This document shows positions 25,879 to 33,791 of a stretch of 64,000 nt of DNA, in pieces. The DNA comes from CAITZA01 sp937915285 (GTDB lineage Bacteria; Desulfobacterota; Desulfomonilia; Desulfomonilales; Desulfomonilaceae), in the NCBI GenBank assembly GCA_036821825.1, contig DAISIV010000017.1:3602-67601 (forward strand), written 5' to 3'. The position numbers and the translations under genes were made by a program. Under the pieces are notes generated by a model. That model did no database searches. It worked only from the letters and a program-made list of their open reading frames with translations, and was not told the DNA's origin. Position 1 is the stretch's first letter, and each line of letters opens with the position of its first letter.

Positions 25879-26978
25879 GAGGTAAAGCGGTCCATCGTGA
25901 AACGGTTTTTAAGCTCATGCCTCTGAAATGCCAGGTTTATGAGTCTGTCTATTAATTGAGTATATCCTATTCCCGAGGCCTCCCACAGTTTGGGATACAT
26001 GCTTATGGATGTAAATCCTGGAAGCGTGTTGATTTCATTGACCAATATCTGATCATTTGAATCCAGGAACATGTCCACCCTCGCAAGACCTGATCCGTCA
26101 ACCGCTTTGAAGGCTGCCACTGCCACCTTTTGAGCAAGTTCAGTTGTTCGTGAACCGAGTGAGGCTGGGATTACCAGTTCCGCCGTGTCGCTGATATACT
26201 TCTCATGGTAGTCATAAAAGCTCGAATGACTGATTATTTCTCCAGGAACACTGGCCTCGGGCTGATCGTTACCAAGGACGCTTACCTCAAGCTCTCGACC
26301 TTCAACTGCGTCCTCAACAAGGACCTTCCTGTCGTATGACACTGCAAGCTCGATAGCCTTTTCAAATTCGTCCGGTCTTGACACCCGGCTGATGCCTACT
26401 GAGGATCCAAGATTGGCCGGCTTGATGAAAAGAGGGCAGTCCCTACGGGTCATCCGCTCTATGATACTTCCCGGGTCTTTCTCCCATTCCGAATTCAGGA
26501 ACCAGAAAAATGGGCCGACCTTAATGCCGGAGTCACGGAAAGCCGCCTTCATTATCACCTTGTCCATACCGACAGCAGAGGCAAGAGTTCCGCAACCGAC
26601 GTAAGGTATATTGGCCAGGTCCATCAATCCCTGAACGGTCCCATCTTCTCCGAACATTCCATGCAGGACAGGGAAACAGACATCTACATGAAACTCCTCA
26701 ATTACCCCGCCAGGTGAGATCCTCAGGAAGCCCCTGTGACTGGGATCAGGGGACAGTATCAGCCTGAAGTCCCGTGCAAAATCCTCCGGATGCGTGAAGG
26801 ATTCCACTCTTGCAGGGGCCCTGAACCACTGGCCATCCTTAGTGATGAAGACTGGCTGAACCCCATATTTCTTTTTGTCAATGGATTCGAACACCGAGCA
26901 GGCCGACCTTAATGAAACCTCGTGCTCTGGCGAGCGTCCTCCGTAAATTATTGCAACCGTTATCTGGGGCGCAGTCAT
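25875..26978 (-). CDS. ddl: D-alanine--D-alanine ligase
   Basis: The ATP-grasp ligase joins two D-alanines for peptidoglycan. Translation from ATG 26978, which has GGAGG five bases upstream, gives 367 residues, the length of DdlA/DdlB-long forms; the frame is open further upstream to 27131 but that stretch is not family-like. Visible motifs: IIYGGRSPEHEVSLRSA, HGMFGEDGTVQGLMD, FIKPANLGSSVGISRV, VEGRELEVSVLG and the metal/product site LVNEINTLPGFTSISMYPKL. The tyrosine/phenylalanine choice that separates D-Ala from D-Lac ligases was not analysed. It leads the ddl-murU-amgK operon. Confidence 0.95.
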   Translation of the reverse strand: MTAPQITVAIIYGGRSPEHEVSLRSACSVFESIDKKKYGVQPVFITKDGQWFRAPARVESFTHPEDFARDFRLILSPDPSHRGFLRISPGGVIEEFHVDVCFPVLHGMFGEDGTVQGLMDLANIPYVGCGTLASAVGMDKVIMKAAFRDSGIKVGPFFWFLNSEWEKDPGSIIERMTRRDCPLFIKPANLGSSVGISRVSRPDEFEKAIELAVSYDRKVLVEDAVEGRELEVSVLGNDQPEASVPGEIISHSSFYDYHEKYISDTAELVIPASLGSRTTELAQKVAVAAFKAVDGSGLARVDMFLDSNDQILVNEINTLPGFTSISMYPKLWEASGIGYTQLIDRLINLAFQRHELKNRFTMDRFTS

Positions 26979-27147
26979 TTGGCCTCCGGAAAGAAACATT
27001 CTCAAGCGCTTCATATCACAATGGGATTGCATTACAAACCTTTTTGGGTCATGTTGGCCCTCTTTGATCAGAATTCTTGTCCAAGTTGCATCCAGGACAG
27101 AACTTTGACTATAATCATTCAAGATTTCCATCCTTCATTTATCGAGA

Positions 27148-27167
27148 TGTGAGCCTATCGGTTCACA
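27148..27167. promoter_or_regulatory. 20-base palindromic operator upstream of the modE-like gene
   Basis: TGTGAGCCTATCGGTTCACA is symmetric at 9 of 10 base-pair positions (TGTGAnCC-TATC-GGnTCACA). It ends 15 bases before the ATG, in the gap between the divergent ddl and modE-like genes. It could be an autoregulatory site for the modE-like protein or a hairpin in the leader. Confidence 0.4.
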
Positions 27168-27182
27168 AAAGGGGATCGCCAT

Positions 27183-27524
27183 ATGGCTCTAAAAGTTCGT
27201 TCAAAAATTTGGATCCAGAATGACGAGGGGCGTCTGGTAATTGGAACAGGTCGTCTTAGAATACTTGAGGCCATTCTGGAACTGGGATCAATGAACAAGG
27301 CGGCTCAAAAACTCAAGCAGCCTTTCCGGGCGGTCTGGGGAAAGATTAAGGCTACCGAGCAGAGATGCGGTTTCAAGATAGTTGAAACCACCTCCGAGGG
27401 TTCGAAACTGACCCGAGAGGGACTTGAATTGCTTTGGGCATATACAAGGCTACGTAATCGTTGTGAAAAATATGTGGATATCCAGTTTAACGAGTTGTTT
27501 GAAGAGATAGATAAAATGAAATGA
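27183..27524 (+). CDS. ModE-type winged-helix regulator lacking the molybdate-binding domain
   Basis: The 113-residue protein is a single ModE N-terminal DNA-binding domain: GTGRLRILEAILELGSMNKAAQKLKQPFRAVWGKIKATEQRCGF, with the LysR-like helix-turn-helix in SMNKAAQKL. The C-terminal MOP domains that bind molybdate or tungstate in full-length ModE are missing, a known short form. It overlaps fdhD by four bases (ATGA), so it probably controls formate dehydrogenase maturation or its own transcript. How it senses metal, if it does, is unknown. A GGGGAT ribosome site supports the ATG. Confidence 0.88.
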   Translation: MALKVRSKIWIQNDEGRLVIGTGRLRILEAILELGSMNKAAQKLKQPFRAVWGKIKATEQRCGFKIVETTSEGSKLTREGLELLWAYTRLRNRCEKYVDIQFNELFEEIDKMK

Positions 27525-28423
27525 CCGAGGCGTTCATGAATGCTGGAGATGAAAAAGAAAATAATCAACTCCCAGGCGATACGGCTGTAAAGTCACCTCA
27601 AGGCACGGAACCGCCGGAGAAACTTATCGTTGAAATAGAGGGATACCGTTTCAGCAATGGCGCTCTAAACGGCCGGGCTATTTCACTGGCACGCGAACTG
27701 CCTTTTACCCTTTTTGTGAATGACCGGGAGGTTCTGTCAATTTCAACTCTACCGACCCACCTCAAGGAACTTTTCGTTGGTTTCCTGGTCGCAGAGGGGG
27801 TCCTGAAAGAACGCTCCGAGTTGAAACTGGTTCATGTAGATTATCCAAGCCGCATAGTAAGGGTAGAAATTGACGCGCCGGTAGAAAGACTTGAGATTGT
27901 TCAAAAGAAGGGAATGTTAACCTCGGGTTGCGCCGGAGGGATGGTATTTTCGGTTCAAACGGGCCTGCGTTCGAGTTACAGACCTAATCGGTCTACAAGA
28001 ATCATGATATCGTCTGTCCTGGCCAGAATGAAAGAGCTTGACACCTTCATGGGGATCTATACCGTGACCAAAGGAGTTCATGCAGCTTCAGTTGCCAACA
28101 ATGATTCCACCATCAAGATTCAGGAGGATCTTGGACGCCACAATGCAGTCGACAAAATAGCTGGATGGTGTTTCCTCAATGATGTGGACGCTTCAGATAA
28201 ATTTGTGCTGACCACCGGTAGAATTACTTCAGAGGTCCTGATCAAGGCATCGAGAAGCTCTTTTCCATTGATAGTCTCCAGGTCCAGCGCTTCTTCCATG
28301 GCTGTTCACATGGCTCAACAGTCGAATATTGATGTGATCACCTATGTTCGCGCCGGCCGTTTCAATTATTTCTCCAGTGGTGGAGTTGAACTCGTCAATG
28401 ACATGGAGCCAGTACGACAGTAA
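27521..28423 (+). CDS. fdhD: Formate dehydrogenase accessory sulfurtransferase FdhD
   Basis: The 300-residue protein matches FdhD: ARELPFTLFVNDREV, HLKELFVGFLVAEGV, the loop with cysteine TSGCAGG, YTVTKGVHAASV, EDLGRHNAVDKIAG, LTTGRITSEVLIKA and SRSSASSMAVHMA. FdhD carries sulfur from a cysteine desulfurase to the bis-MGD cofactor of formate dehydrogenase. The CxxC pair of the E. coli protein is represented here by one cysteine in GCAGG. The first 30 residues are low in complexity, so the start may be the second Met. It fits with the formate dehydrogenase 2.4 kb away on the other strand. Confidence 0.95.
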   Translation: MTEAFMNAGDEKENNQLPGDTAVKSPQGTEPPEKLIVEIEGYRFSNGALNGRAISLARELPFTLFVNDREVLSISTLPTHLKELFVGFLVAEGVLKERSELKLVHVDYPSRIVRVEIDAPVERLEIVQKKGMLTSGCAGGMVFSVQTGLRSSYRPNRSTRIMISSVLARMKELDTFMGIYTVTKGVHAASVANNDSTIKIQEDLGRHNAVDKIAGWCFLNDVDASDKFVLTTGRITSEVLIKASRSSFPLIVSRSSASSMAVHMAQQSNIDVITYVRAGRFNYFSSGGVELVNDMEPVRQ

Positions 28424-28486
28424 AGACCATGCCTGGAGAAGCTGAACGGCACGTAAGGTTGAAAAGAAAGGTAATTGTCATGCCTC

Positions 28487-28503
28487 AAAAAAGCCTGATC
28501 AGG
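28487..28503 (-). terminator. Terminator at the end of the radical SAM gene
   Basis: On the minus strand the palindrome CCTGATCAGG (28503-28494) is followed by C and six T (28492-28487). It overlaps the stop codon of the radical SAM gene. Confidence 0.45.
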
Positions 28504-29740
28504 AAACACCGCCGGAAGTTGAACGTTTCCTTGCAGGTATGAAACATGTCGGATCTTCCGCCAGGTAGTCACCATTGTTCAGAGCCATGGCCCGTCCCCT
28601 ACATCCGCCACAAAGCGCGCTATATCTGCAGTCCCCACATTTCCCGCTCATAAGGGTTTCCCGCCGGCGCAAATTGTTAAGGACGGCTGAATTCTTCCAG
28701 ATATCGATGAACCTTTCTTTCTGCGCATTTCCGCAATTTACCGGAACAAAAGGGCAGGGCCAGACGTCGCCGTTGGGTTTGATGTACACAAATCCTCTTC
28801 CAGCAGAGCATCCGTGAAAAAGCTTCTCCGCTAGTCGCAGCCTCCAGCCGGAAGTCATTCCATGGGCTTCCAGCAGGTGAGGCCAGTATTGCGGACCGGC
28901 CACCGGTTCTATGATCGTTCGGGTGGTTTGCTGCTTGGAATGGAGGAAATTAATCAGCCGCTCGTTCTCCCCGAGGTCTAGTCCGGCATCCTCAATTTTT
29001 AACCCCCGTCCTACAGGCACGAGTTGATACATGAGCATGATAGCCGCTCCGGATTCATCTGCCAGGCTGACAAGTTCATCGAGGTGATCGAAATTGTATG
29101 ACATCGCAGTAACATTGATCTGGAGAAGCATACCAGCCTTTTTGACTGCCCTTATTCCTCTGATGGCCCGGGCAAAAGCATTGGGATGGTTTCTGACAAA
29201 ATTGTGCGTTTCAGGACGGGCTGAATCCAGGCTAACCGCAATCCCCACAACACCCGTCTTCTTGAGTTCCAGGGCCACGCGATCATCGATTAAAACTGCG
29301 TTTGTAGCTATGACGTTCTGGAATCCAACGCCCCTTGAGTGCGCTAGTAATTCAAAGATGTCAGGACGAACCATTGGCTCACCACCCGTGTAAACAAGCA
29401 TCCTGAACTCTTCTGCAATCGCCAGGTCTTCAATGAATTTTTTAGCCTGATGTGTATCCATCTCATCCGGGGAAGGCTTGCCACCGGTGGCGTGACAGTG
29501 AATACACGTAAGGTTGCACGCGCTGGTGACTTCCCAGGCAGGGTGAGCAGGAAACCCAATGCATCCCATGCCTACCGCTCCCGAAGATACCGGTACAGAT
29601 TTGAAACCGCATGACATGAGCCAATGGGGCATTTTTTTCCAACCGGAGAGCGCTCCGAACAGCATAGCGGAACCAGCCTGCCTCAGTAGTAGGGTAGGAG
29701 GCGAATAAAAAGGGCGCACTATGCGCCGAGTATCTTTCAT
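28499..29740 (-). CDS. Radical SAM protein with SPASM-type C-terminus
   Basis: The product is 413 residues from ATG 29740 (GGGAAA upstream; an earlier in-frame ATG at 29755 has no ribosome site). The radical SAM cluster motif is SACNLTCIHC, followed by the SAM-binding LVYTGGEP. The C-terminal region holds the SPASM-like cysteines: HGCSAG, GDVWPCPF, then GKCGDCRYSALCGGCRGRA and PTCF, which can bind two auxiliary [4Fe-4S] clusters. Members of this superfamily include the heme enzymes NirJ/AhbC/AhbD and peptide-modifying enzymes; I cannot assign the substrate. It starts 41 bases after a UbiA-type prenyltransferase on the same strand, so the two probably act in one pathway. Confidence 0.85.
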   Translation of the reverse strand: MKDTRRIVRPFYSPPTLLLRQAGSAMLFGALSGWKKMPHWLMSCGFKSVPVSSGAVGMGCIGFPAHPAWEVTSACNLTCIHCHATGGKPSPDEMDTHQAKKFIEDLAIAEEFRMLVYTGGEPMVRPDIFELLAHSRGVGFQNVIATNAVLIDDRVALELKKTGVVGIAVSLDSARPETHNFVRNHPNAFARAIRGIRAVKKAGMLLQINVTAMSYNFDHLDELVSLADESGAAIMLMYQLVPVGRGLKIEDAGLDLGENERLINFLHSKQQTTRTIIEPVAGPQYWPHLLEAHGMTSGWRLRLAEKLFHGCSAGRGFVYIKPNGDVWPCPFVPVNCGNAQKERFIDIWKNSAVLNNLRRRETLMSGKCGDCRYSALCGGCRGRAMALNNGDYLAEDPTCFIPARKRSTSGGVS

Positions 29741-29781
29741 GTCACACTTTCCCATTGATTAATCATTGATGGGCGCACTTT

Positions 29782-30720
29782 TTATCTAGCCGCAAATGCG
29801 ATTATGTAGGACAAGGTTGTCGATAAATTCACAAGAATTCCCAGTCCGCACAATACTTCAAGTCTATCCTTGTCTTTCCAGTCTCCCCTGAGGAAACCTC
29901 GAACACAATAAAACGAGACCAGCATCGGCAAAGAATACACAACCAGAGCTATCGACGGAACTCCAGCCAGCAGACTCACAAAGAAGAAAATGTTGGCAAG
30001 TATGGACAAGAAGCTGTAAATCCAGACACCTCTCTCACGTCCAACTCTTGACAGCAGGTTAGACTTGTTTGCGGATCGATCGCTATCATAATCAGGGTAT
30101 TCGTTGGCAAAAATCACATTAAATATGGTTGCGGCAATAGGGATGGACACCAGAAAGGACAGTAATGTCAATTTCCCGTAAGGGAGATACAGCCCTACAG
30201 CCACTGTCAGGAAACCATAGCAAACCCCTATCCAGATTTCTCCGTAGCCCGTGGCAACCCATCTCAAAGGTGGTGATGAGTAGAAAAAACCCCCAATAAT
30301 TCCAATTAACCCCAACGGAATGGTCCAGGGGCCGGTTCCAAATCCGATCCATATAACCAGGCCAAGAACTATCGCAAGCGCTATGGATATGACACTACCC
30401 AGGAAGGCTGAACGCCGTGTAATTAGCTTTCGCGGTATTACTCCTGCTCCTCCGGCGAATCTGCTCGGGCCTGACCCCCATGACAGCCGATCCTCAACGT
30501 GGTCGAAACACTCCCCCGAGAGATGTGTGGCAAGCATTATGAGCATCACCGTCACGGTTCCAACCAACCAGAGCGCCCAGTCGAAGGCTCCAGTGTAATG
30601 ATAGGAAATGACAGCTCCAAGTGTGTACGGAAAAACTCCAACTGTATGAAAGGCTGGCCGGGAAGCGATGATCCATGACTCGAGTTTGCCTCGAGAGGAA
30701 AAATTGCTGACAGCTTCCAT
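29782..30720 (-). CDS. UbiA-family prenyltransferase
   Basis: This integral membrane protein of 312 residues has about eight or nine helices. The second aspartate-rich motif NEYPDYDSDR fits the UbiA/MenA pattern; the first is degenerate, with ECFDHVEDR in the place of NDxxDxxxD. It should transfer an isoprenyl chain to an aromatic or polar acceptor. I chose ATG 30720, which has GGGAG eight bases upstream; ATG 30771 would add 17 residues but has no ribosome site. The downstream radical SAM gene suggests a joint role in making or altering a prenylated cofactor, quinone or lipid. Confidence 0.85.
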   Translation of the reverse strand: MEAVSNFSSRGKLESWIIASRPAFHTVGVFPYTLGAVISYHYTGAFDWALWLVGTVTVMLIMLATHLSGECFDHVEDRLSWGSGPSRFAGGAGVIPRKLITRRSAFLGSVISIALAIVLGLVIWIGFGTGPWTIPLGLIGIIGGFFYSSPPLRWVATGYGEIWIGVCYGFLTVAVGLYLPYGKLTLLSFLVSIPIAATIFNVIFANEYPDYDSDRSANKSNLLSRVGRERGVWIYSFLSILANIFFFVSLLAGVPSIALVVYSLPMLVSFYCVRGFLRGDWKDKDRLEVLCGLGILVNLSTTLSYIIAFAAR

Positions 30721-30782
30721 TTCAAATTCTCCCGTATCGTTTAAGGCCGCTTCTAATGACCAAGTGGTCATTCATGGGACAA

Positions 30783-30815
30783 TTTAAAGAGCGGCCCACC
30801 GGCCGCTCCTTTAAA
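30783..30815. terminator. Strong hairpin after fdhA, probably bidirectional terminator
   Basis: TTTAAAG-AGCGGCC (30783-30796), a CACC loop, and GGCCGCT-C-CTTTAAA (30801-30815) form a 14-pair stem with one bulge. On the minus strand it follows the fdhA stop by about 30 bases and ends in TTTAAATT. Confidence 0.6.
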
Positions 30816-30844
30816 GAGAAATCACACTCCAATCACGCGAGTGC

Positions 30845-32902
30845 TTAAACGGCCTGCGCCAAATCCTGCTGAATCTTCTCAACTCTGACAGCGCAAACCT
30901 TGTATTCAGGAATCTTGCATATGGGGTCGAGGGCCGTGTTGGTTAATTCGTTGGCATTGGCTTCCATGAAATGAAAGCTCATGAATATGGTTCCGGGTTC
31001 AACTGAATCCGTGATAAAGGCTTTGGTCACTACGTCGCCTCTGCGCGACACTATTCGGCATTCTTCAAGATTTCTGATGCCCAGCGTCCTGGCGTCATAA
31101 GGGTGAATTTCGAACTGTCCCTCGGGCATTTCATTATCGAGTGTAGGTGAATTTCTAGTCATTGTTCCGGTGTGATAGTGCGGGAAATACCTTCCTGTTG
31201 TCAGCAGCATTGGATATTCCTCGTCGGCCAGTTCATCCGGTGGCCTGTATTCGATGGCGTGGAACAGTCCCTTACCTCGAGTGAATCTTTCGGTGTGCAG
31301 TATGGGGGTTCCTGGATGGTCCTTGTTGGGGCATGGCCAGGGAATGCCGCCGGATTCAATTCTCTGGTAGGTCAGTCCACCGTAACTTGGGGTAACCTGG
31401 GTGATTTCGTTAAATATTTCCTCCGCTGAATCATAGTTCATTGGCAGTCCGAATCTTGTGGACAAATCGCAGATGATCTGCCAATCCAGCCTGGAATCTC
31501 CAACGGGTTCAACTGCCTTGCGAACCCGCATGACTTTTCTTTCGGTATTGGTGAAAGTGCCGTCCTTTTCCGCAAAAGACACTCCCGGCAACACCACGTG
31601 AGCCAATTTTGCCGTGTCAGTGAGAAATATGTCTATAACCGCAAGGAAGTCAGCCTCTTGCAACGCATGCTTCACGTGACGAGCGTCAGGGTCGCTTCCG
31701 ACCGGGTTCTCACCCAAGATGACCATACCCTTTATAGATCCGTCCTCCAGACCGTGCATCATTTCCATGATGGTATAGCCAACCTTGGAAGAAAGCTGGG
31801 CCTGCCAAATATCTTCGAATTTCTTCTTGTTATTTTCATCAGTTACTGCCTGGTAAGCAGGGTAAACGTTCGGCAGACCTCCCATGTCGCATGCGCCCTG
31901 GACATTATTCTGGCCTCTCAACGGATTGACCCCAGTGGAAGGTTTCCCGATTTGCCCAGTCAGCATGGCAAGGTTCGCCAGAGACTTGACGTTGTCAACA
32001 CCATGCGAATGCTGCGTAATCCCCATGGCGTAGAGTATTGTCGATTTAGCGGAACCGGCAAAAGTCTCAGCGATATTAACAATGTCCTCCTCACTAACTC
32101 CTGTAATTTCAGAAGCCTTTTCAGGTGGATAGTTTTTTAGAGTTTCCGCAAGAGCCTCAAAGCCTTCCGTGCGTTCCTCAATGAAAACCTTGTCATGCAG
32201 TCCCCTCTGAATTATCACGTTCATTACGCCATTGAGCAAGGCCACATCGGATCCGAGGTTCTGCTTTACATTGATGTCGGCGATGGAACTCACCTGAATG
32301 CGTCTAGGGTCGGCGACTATCAATTTGGCCCCTTTTGCCTTGGCTTTGAAAACCCTGCTGGCAATCAACGGGTGAGCCACAGAAGTGTTTGATCCGATTA
32401 TGAATATACAGTCGGCGTCTTCTATTTCCGGTATGGAATTCGTCATTGCTCCACTTCCGAAAGCGGCGGCAAGACCTGCCACCGTTGAGGAGTGTCAGAG
32501 ACGCGCGCAGTGGTCGACATTGTTAGTCCCGAATCCGACCCTGCAGAATTTCTGGAATACGTAGTTATCTTCGTTTGTGCACTTTGCGGATGTCAGAAAC
32601 GCCAGGGAATCTCCCCCATGACTTTCCTTGATTTCTCTGAGTCGTGAAGCCGCAAAATCCAGAGCTTCATCCCAGGAAGTCTCTACAAGCTCTCCATCCT
32701 TGCGGATCATCGGCTTAGTGAGTCTGTTAGGACTTTCGACAAATTCATGCGCGTTCCATCCCTTGATGCAAAGCTTTCCCTGATTCATCACATTAGTCTT
32801 GGAAGGTATTGTCGATACCAGCTTGCCGTCAAGGGTCTCCAACAGGAACTCACATCCGCATCCGCAATAAGGGCACGTAGTCCTCACATAGTTAATGTCC
32901 AT
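30845..32902 (-). CDS. fdhA: Formate dehydrogenase, selenocysteine-containing catalytic subunit
   Basis: The 685-residue molybdo/tungsto-bis-MGD enzyme oxidises formate to CO2. The N-terminal [4Fe-4S] motif is TCPYCGCGCEF plus GKLCIKGW. An in-frame TGA at 32495-32497 (codon 136) falls in VDHCARL-U-HSSTVAGLA, exactly where selenocysteine sits in FdhF-type enzymes (CARVUHGPSVAG in E. coli), and a SECIS hairpin follows. Standard gene finders would split the gene here. Later segments (GQNNVQGACDMGGLPN, ENPVGSDPDA, LTTGRYFPHYHTGTMTRNSP) match the MopB and molybdopterin-binding domains. The start has GGGAG six bases upstream. No signal peptide, so cytoplasmic. No electron-transfer subunit is adjacent. 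Confidence 0.96.
32464..32484 (-). promoter_or_regulatory. SECIS element of fdhA
   Basis: On the minus strand CGGUGGCA pairs with UGCCGCCG (eight pairs including one G-U) around the loop GGUCU. The loop starts 18 bases after the UGA and has the same GGUC(U) apex as the E. coli fdhF SECIS. Confidence 0.88.
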
Positions 32903-33120
32903 TATATTCTCCCGATCTAGAGAAAGAATTCACACAGAACTCCGCCAGAAAGGCTGTTAGGAACGCCCAAGCCTGAATATGTCCCGCATCCATTCGTATT
33001 AGGTGTGTTATTCGCCTGCGAGGTGTGTCAATATCTCACCCTCACATATGCTTAATCTAGCACCTTAACGACTCCCGATCAAGCACGTTTAAGAGCCAAA
33101 CAGGCAATCGCAGCGGCAAC
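32903..33120. other. Leader/promoter region of fdhA
   Basis: These 218 bases between fdhA and the small RNA terminator hold no convincing coding frame. The minus-strand fdhA ribosome site (GGGAG) is at its left end. GGTGTGT occurs twice 24 bases apart near 33000. I saw no clear -35/-10 pair. Confidence 0.4.
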
Positions 33121-33199
33121 AAAAAAAACCAGGCCGAACTAGGACCTGGTCTACTCAGGAGGTAACGAAGCATTAGTTGGACAAGCTGTTGAAGCTATG
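33121..33199 (-). ncRNA. Candidate small RNA or fdhA leader attenuator
   Basis: On the minus strand a perfect TATAAT (33211-33206) predicts a start near 33199. The transcript of about 79 bases ends in a classic intrinsic terminator: ACCAGG (33150-33145) with CCTGGT (33133-33128), extended by CC/GG, then eight U (33128-33121). The middle carries CCUCCU (33162-33157), which matches the anti-Shine-Dalgarno sequence of 16S rRNA and could mask ribosome sites. Peptides in it are short (a 10-codon ATG frame starts at 33203, just before the predicted start). It lies 219 bases ahead of fdhA on the same strand, so it could also act as an attenuator for that gene. Confidence 0.55.
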
Positions 33200-33230
33200 C
33201 TTCATATTATAAACGCAACTTATCAAATAT

Positions 33231-33246
33231 TGTGACAATTGTCAAA
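33231..33246. promoter_or_regulatory. CRP/FNR-family operator, class II position
   Basis: TGTGA-CAATTG-TCAAA (9 of 10 to TGTGA-N6-TCACA) includes the perfect 12-base palindrome TGACAATTGTCA (33233-33244). On the minus strand it also reads TTGAC-AATT-GTCAC, one base off the DNR/NnrR-type site. Its centre is about 40 bases upstream of the predicted start, replacing the missing -35 box, as for class II activators. Confidence 0.5.
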
Positions 33247-33316
33247 TATTATCAGATAGCGGATAGAGCGCCTGGAGCCGGAAGTCTGTCCAGCCAGACT
33301 CTTCATGAAACATTAC

Positions 33317-33778
33317 TCATTTCTTTGAAGAGGATTGTCGGATTTGTTTGGCCGACCTGAACGCAAACAACCATCCCAGTGTAGCCAGATTGAGAAAAAG
33401 CCCGCCTATTTCAAAGACCTGAGTCAGTCCGGAATCGAGGAATCCGGCCTCTGCCAGTCTGAGTATCCTAAACAGAATTACCGGTGTATCGATAAACAGG
33501 AAGACCAGTGCAGGTGTAGGCGTCCATTGTTTTTCATTCCAGAACCCATAACCGAATGCAAGAGCGGGAAGAATCGCAACGGAGAAGTATACTGTTTCAA
33601 AAATAACCGCCGGTTCGTAAGGTCCAGGGTCAGATCCTAACATGTAAATAAAACAGATATAAAGGAACCCTTTAAGATAAAACCATAGTCCGGCAAACCA
33701 ATATACAAGTGGAAAATCCGAATCGAATCGTCTGTCAGGGAACAGTGAAAATCTTTCCCATAAACTATTTTTATCCAT
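33317..33778 (-). CDS. Hypothetical membrane protein
   Basis: I do not recognise this 153-residue protein. It has four hydrophobic segments (VYWFAGLWFYLKGFLYICFIYML, TVYFSVAILPALAFGYGF, ALVFLFIDTPVILF, VFEIGGLFLNLATLGWLFAF) and a basic Ser/Lys tail. It begins 13 bases after glyA on the same strand and is probably the last gene of the fab-glyA transcript. The ribosome site is weak. Confidence 0.7.
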   Translation of the reverse strand: MDKNSLWERFSLFPDRRFDSDFPLVYWFAGLWFYLKGFLYICFIYMLGSDPGPYEPAVIFETVYFSVAILPALAFGYGFWNEKQWTPTPALVFLFIDTPVILFRILRLAEAGFLDSGLTQVFEIGGLFLNLATLGWLFAFRSAKQIRQSSSKK

Positions 33779-33791
33779 TTATTCGTCCATT

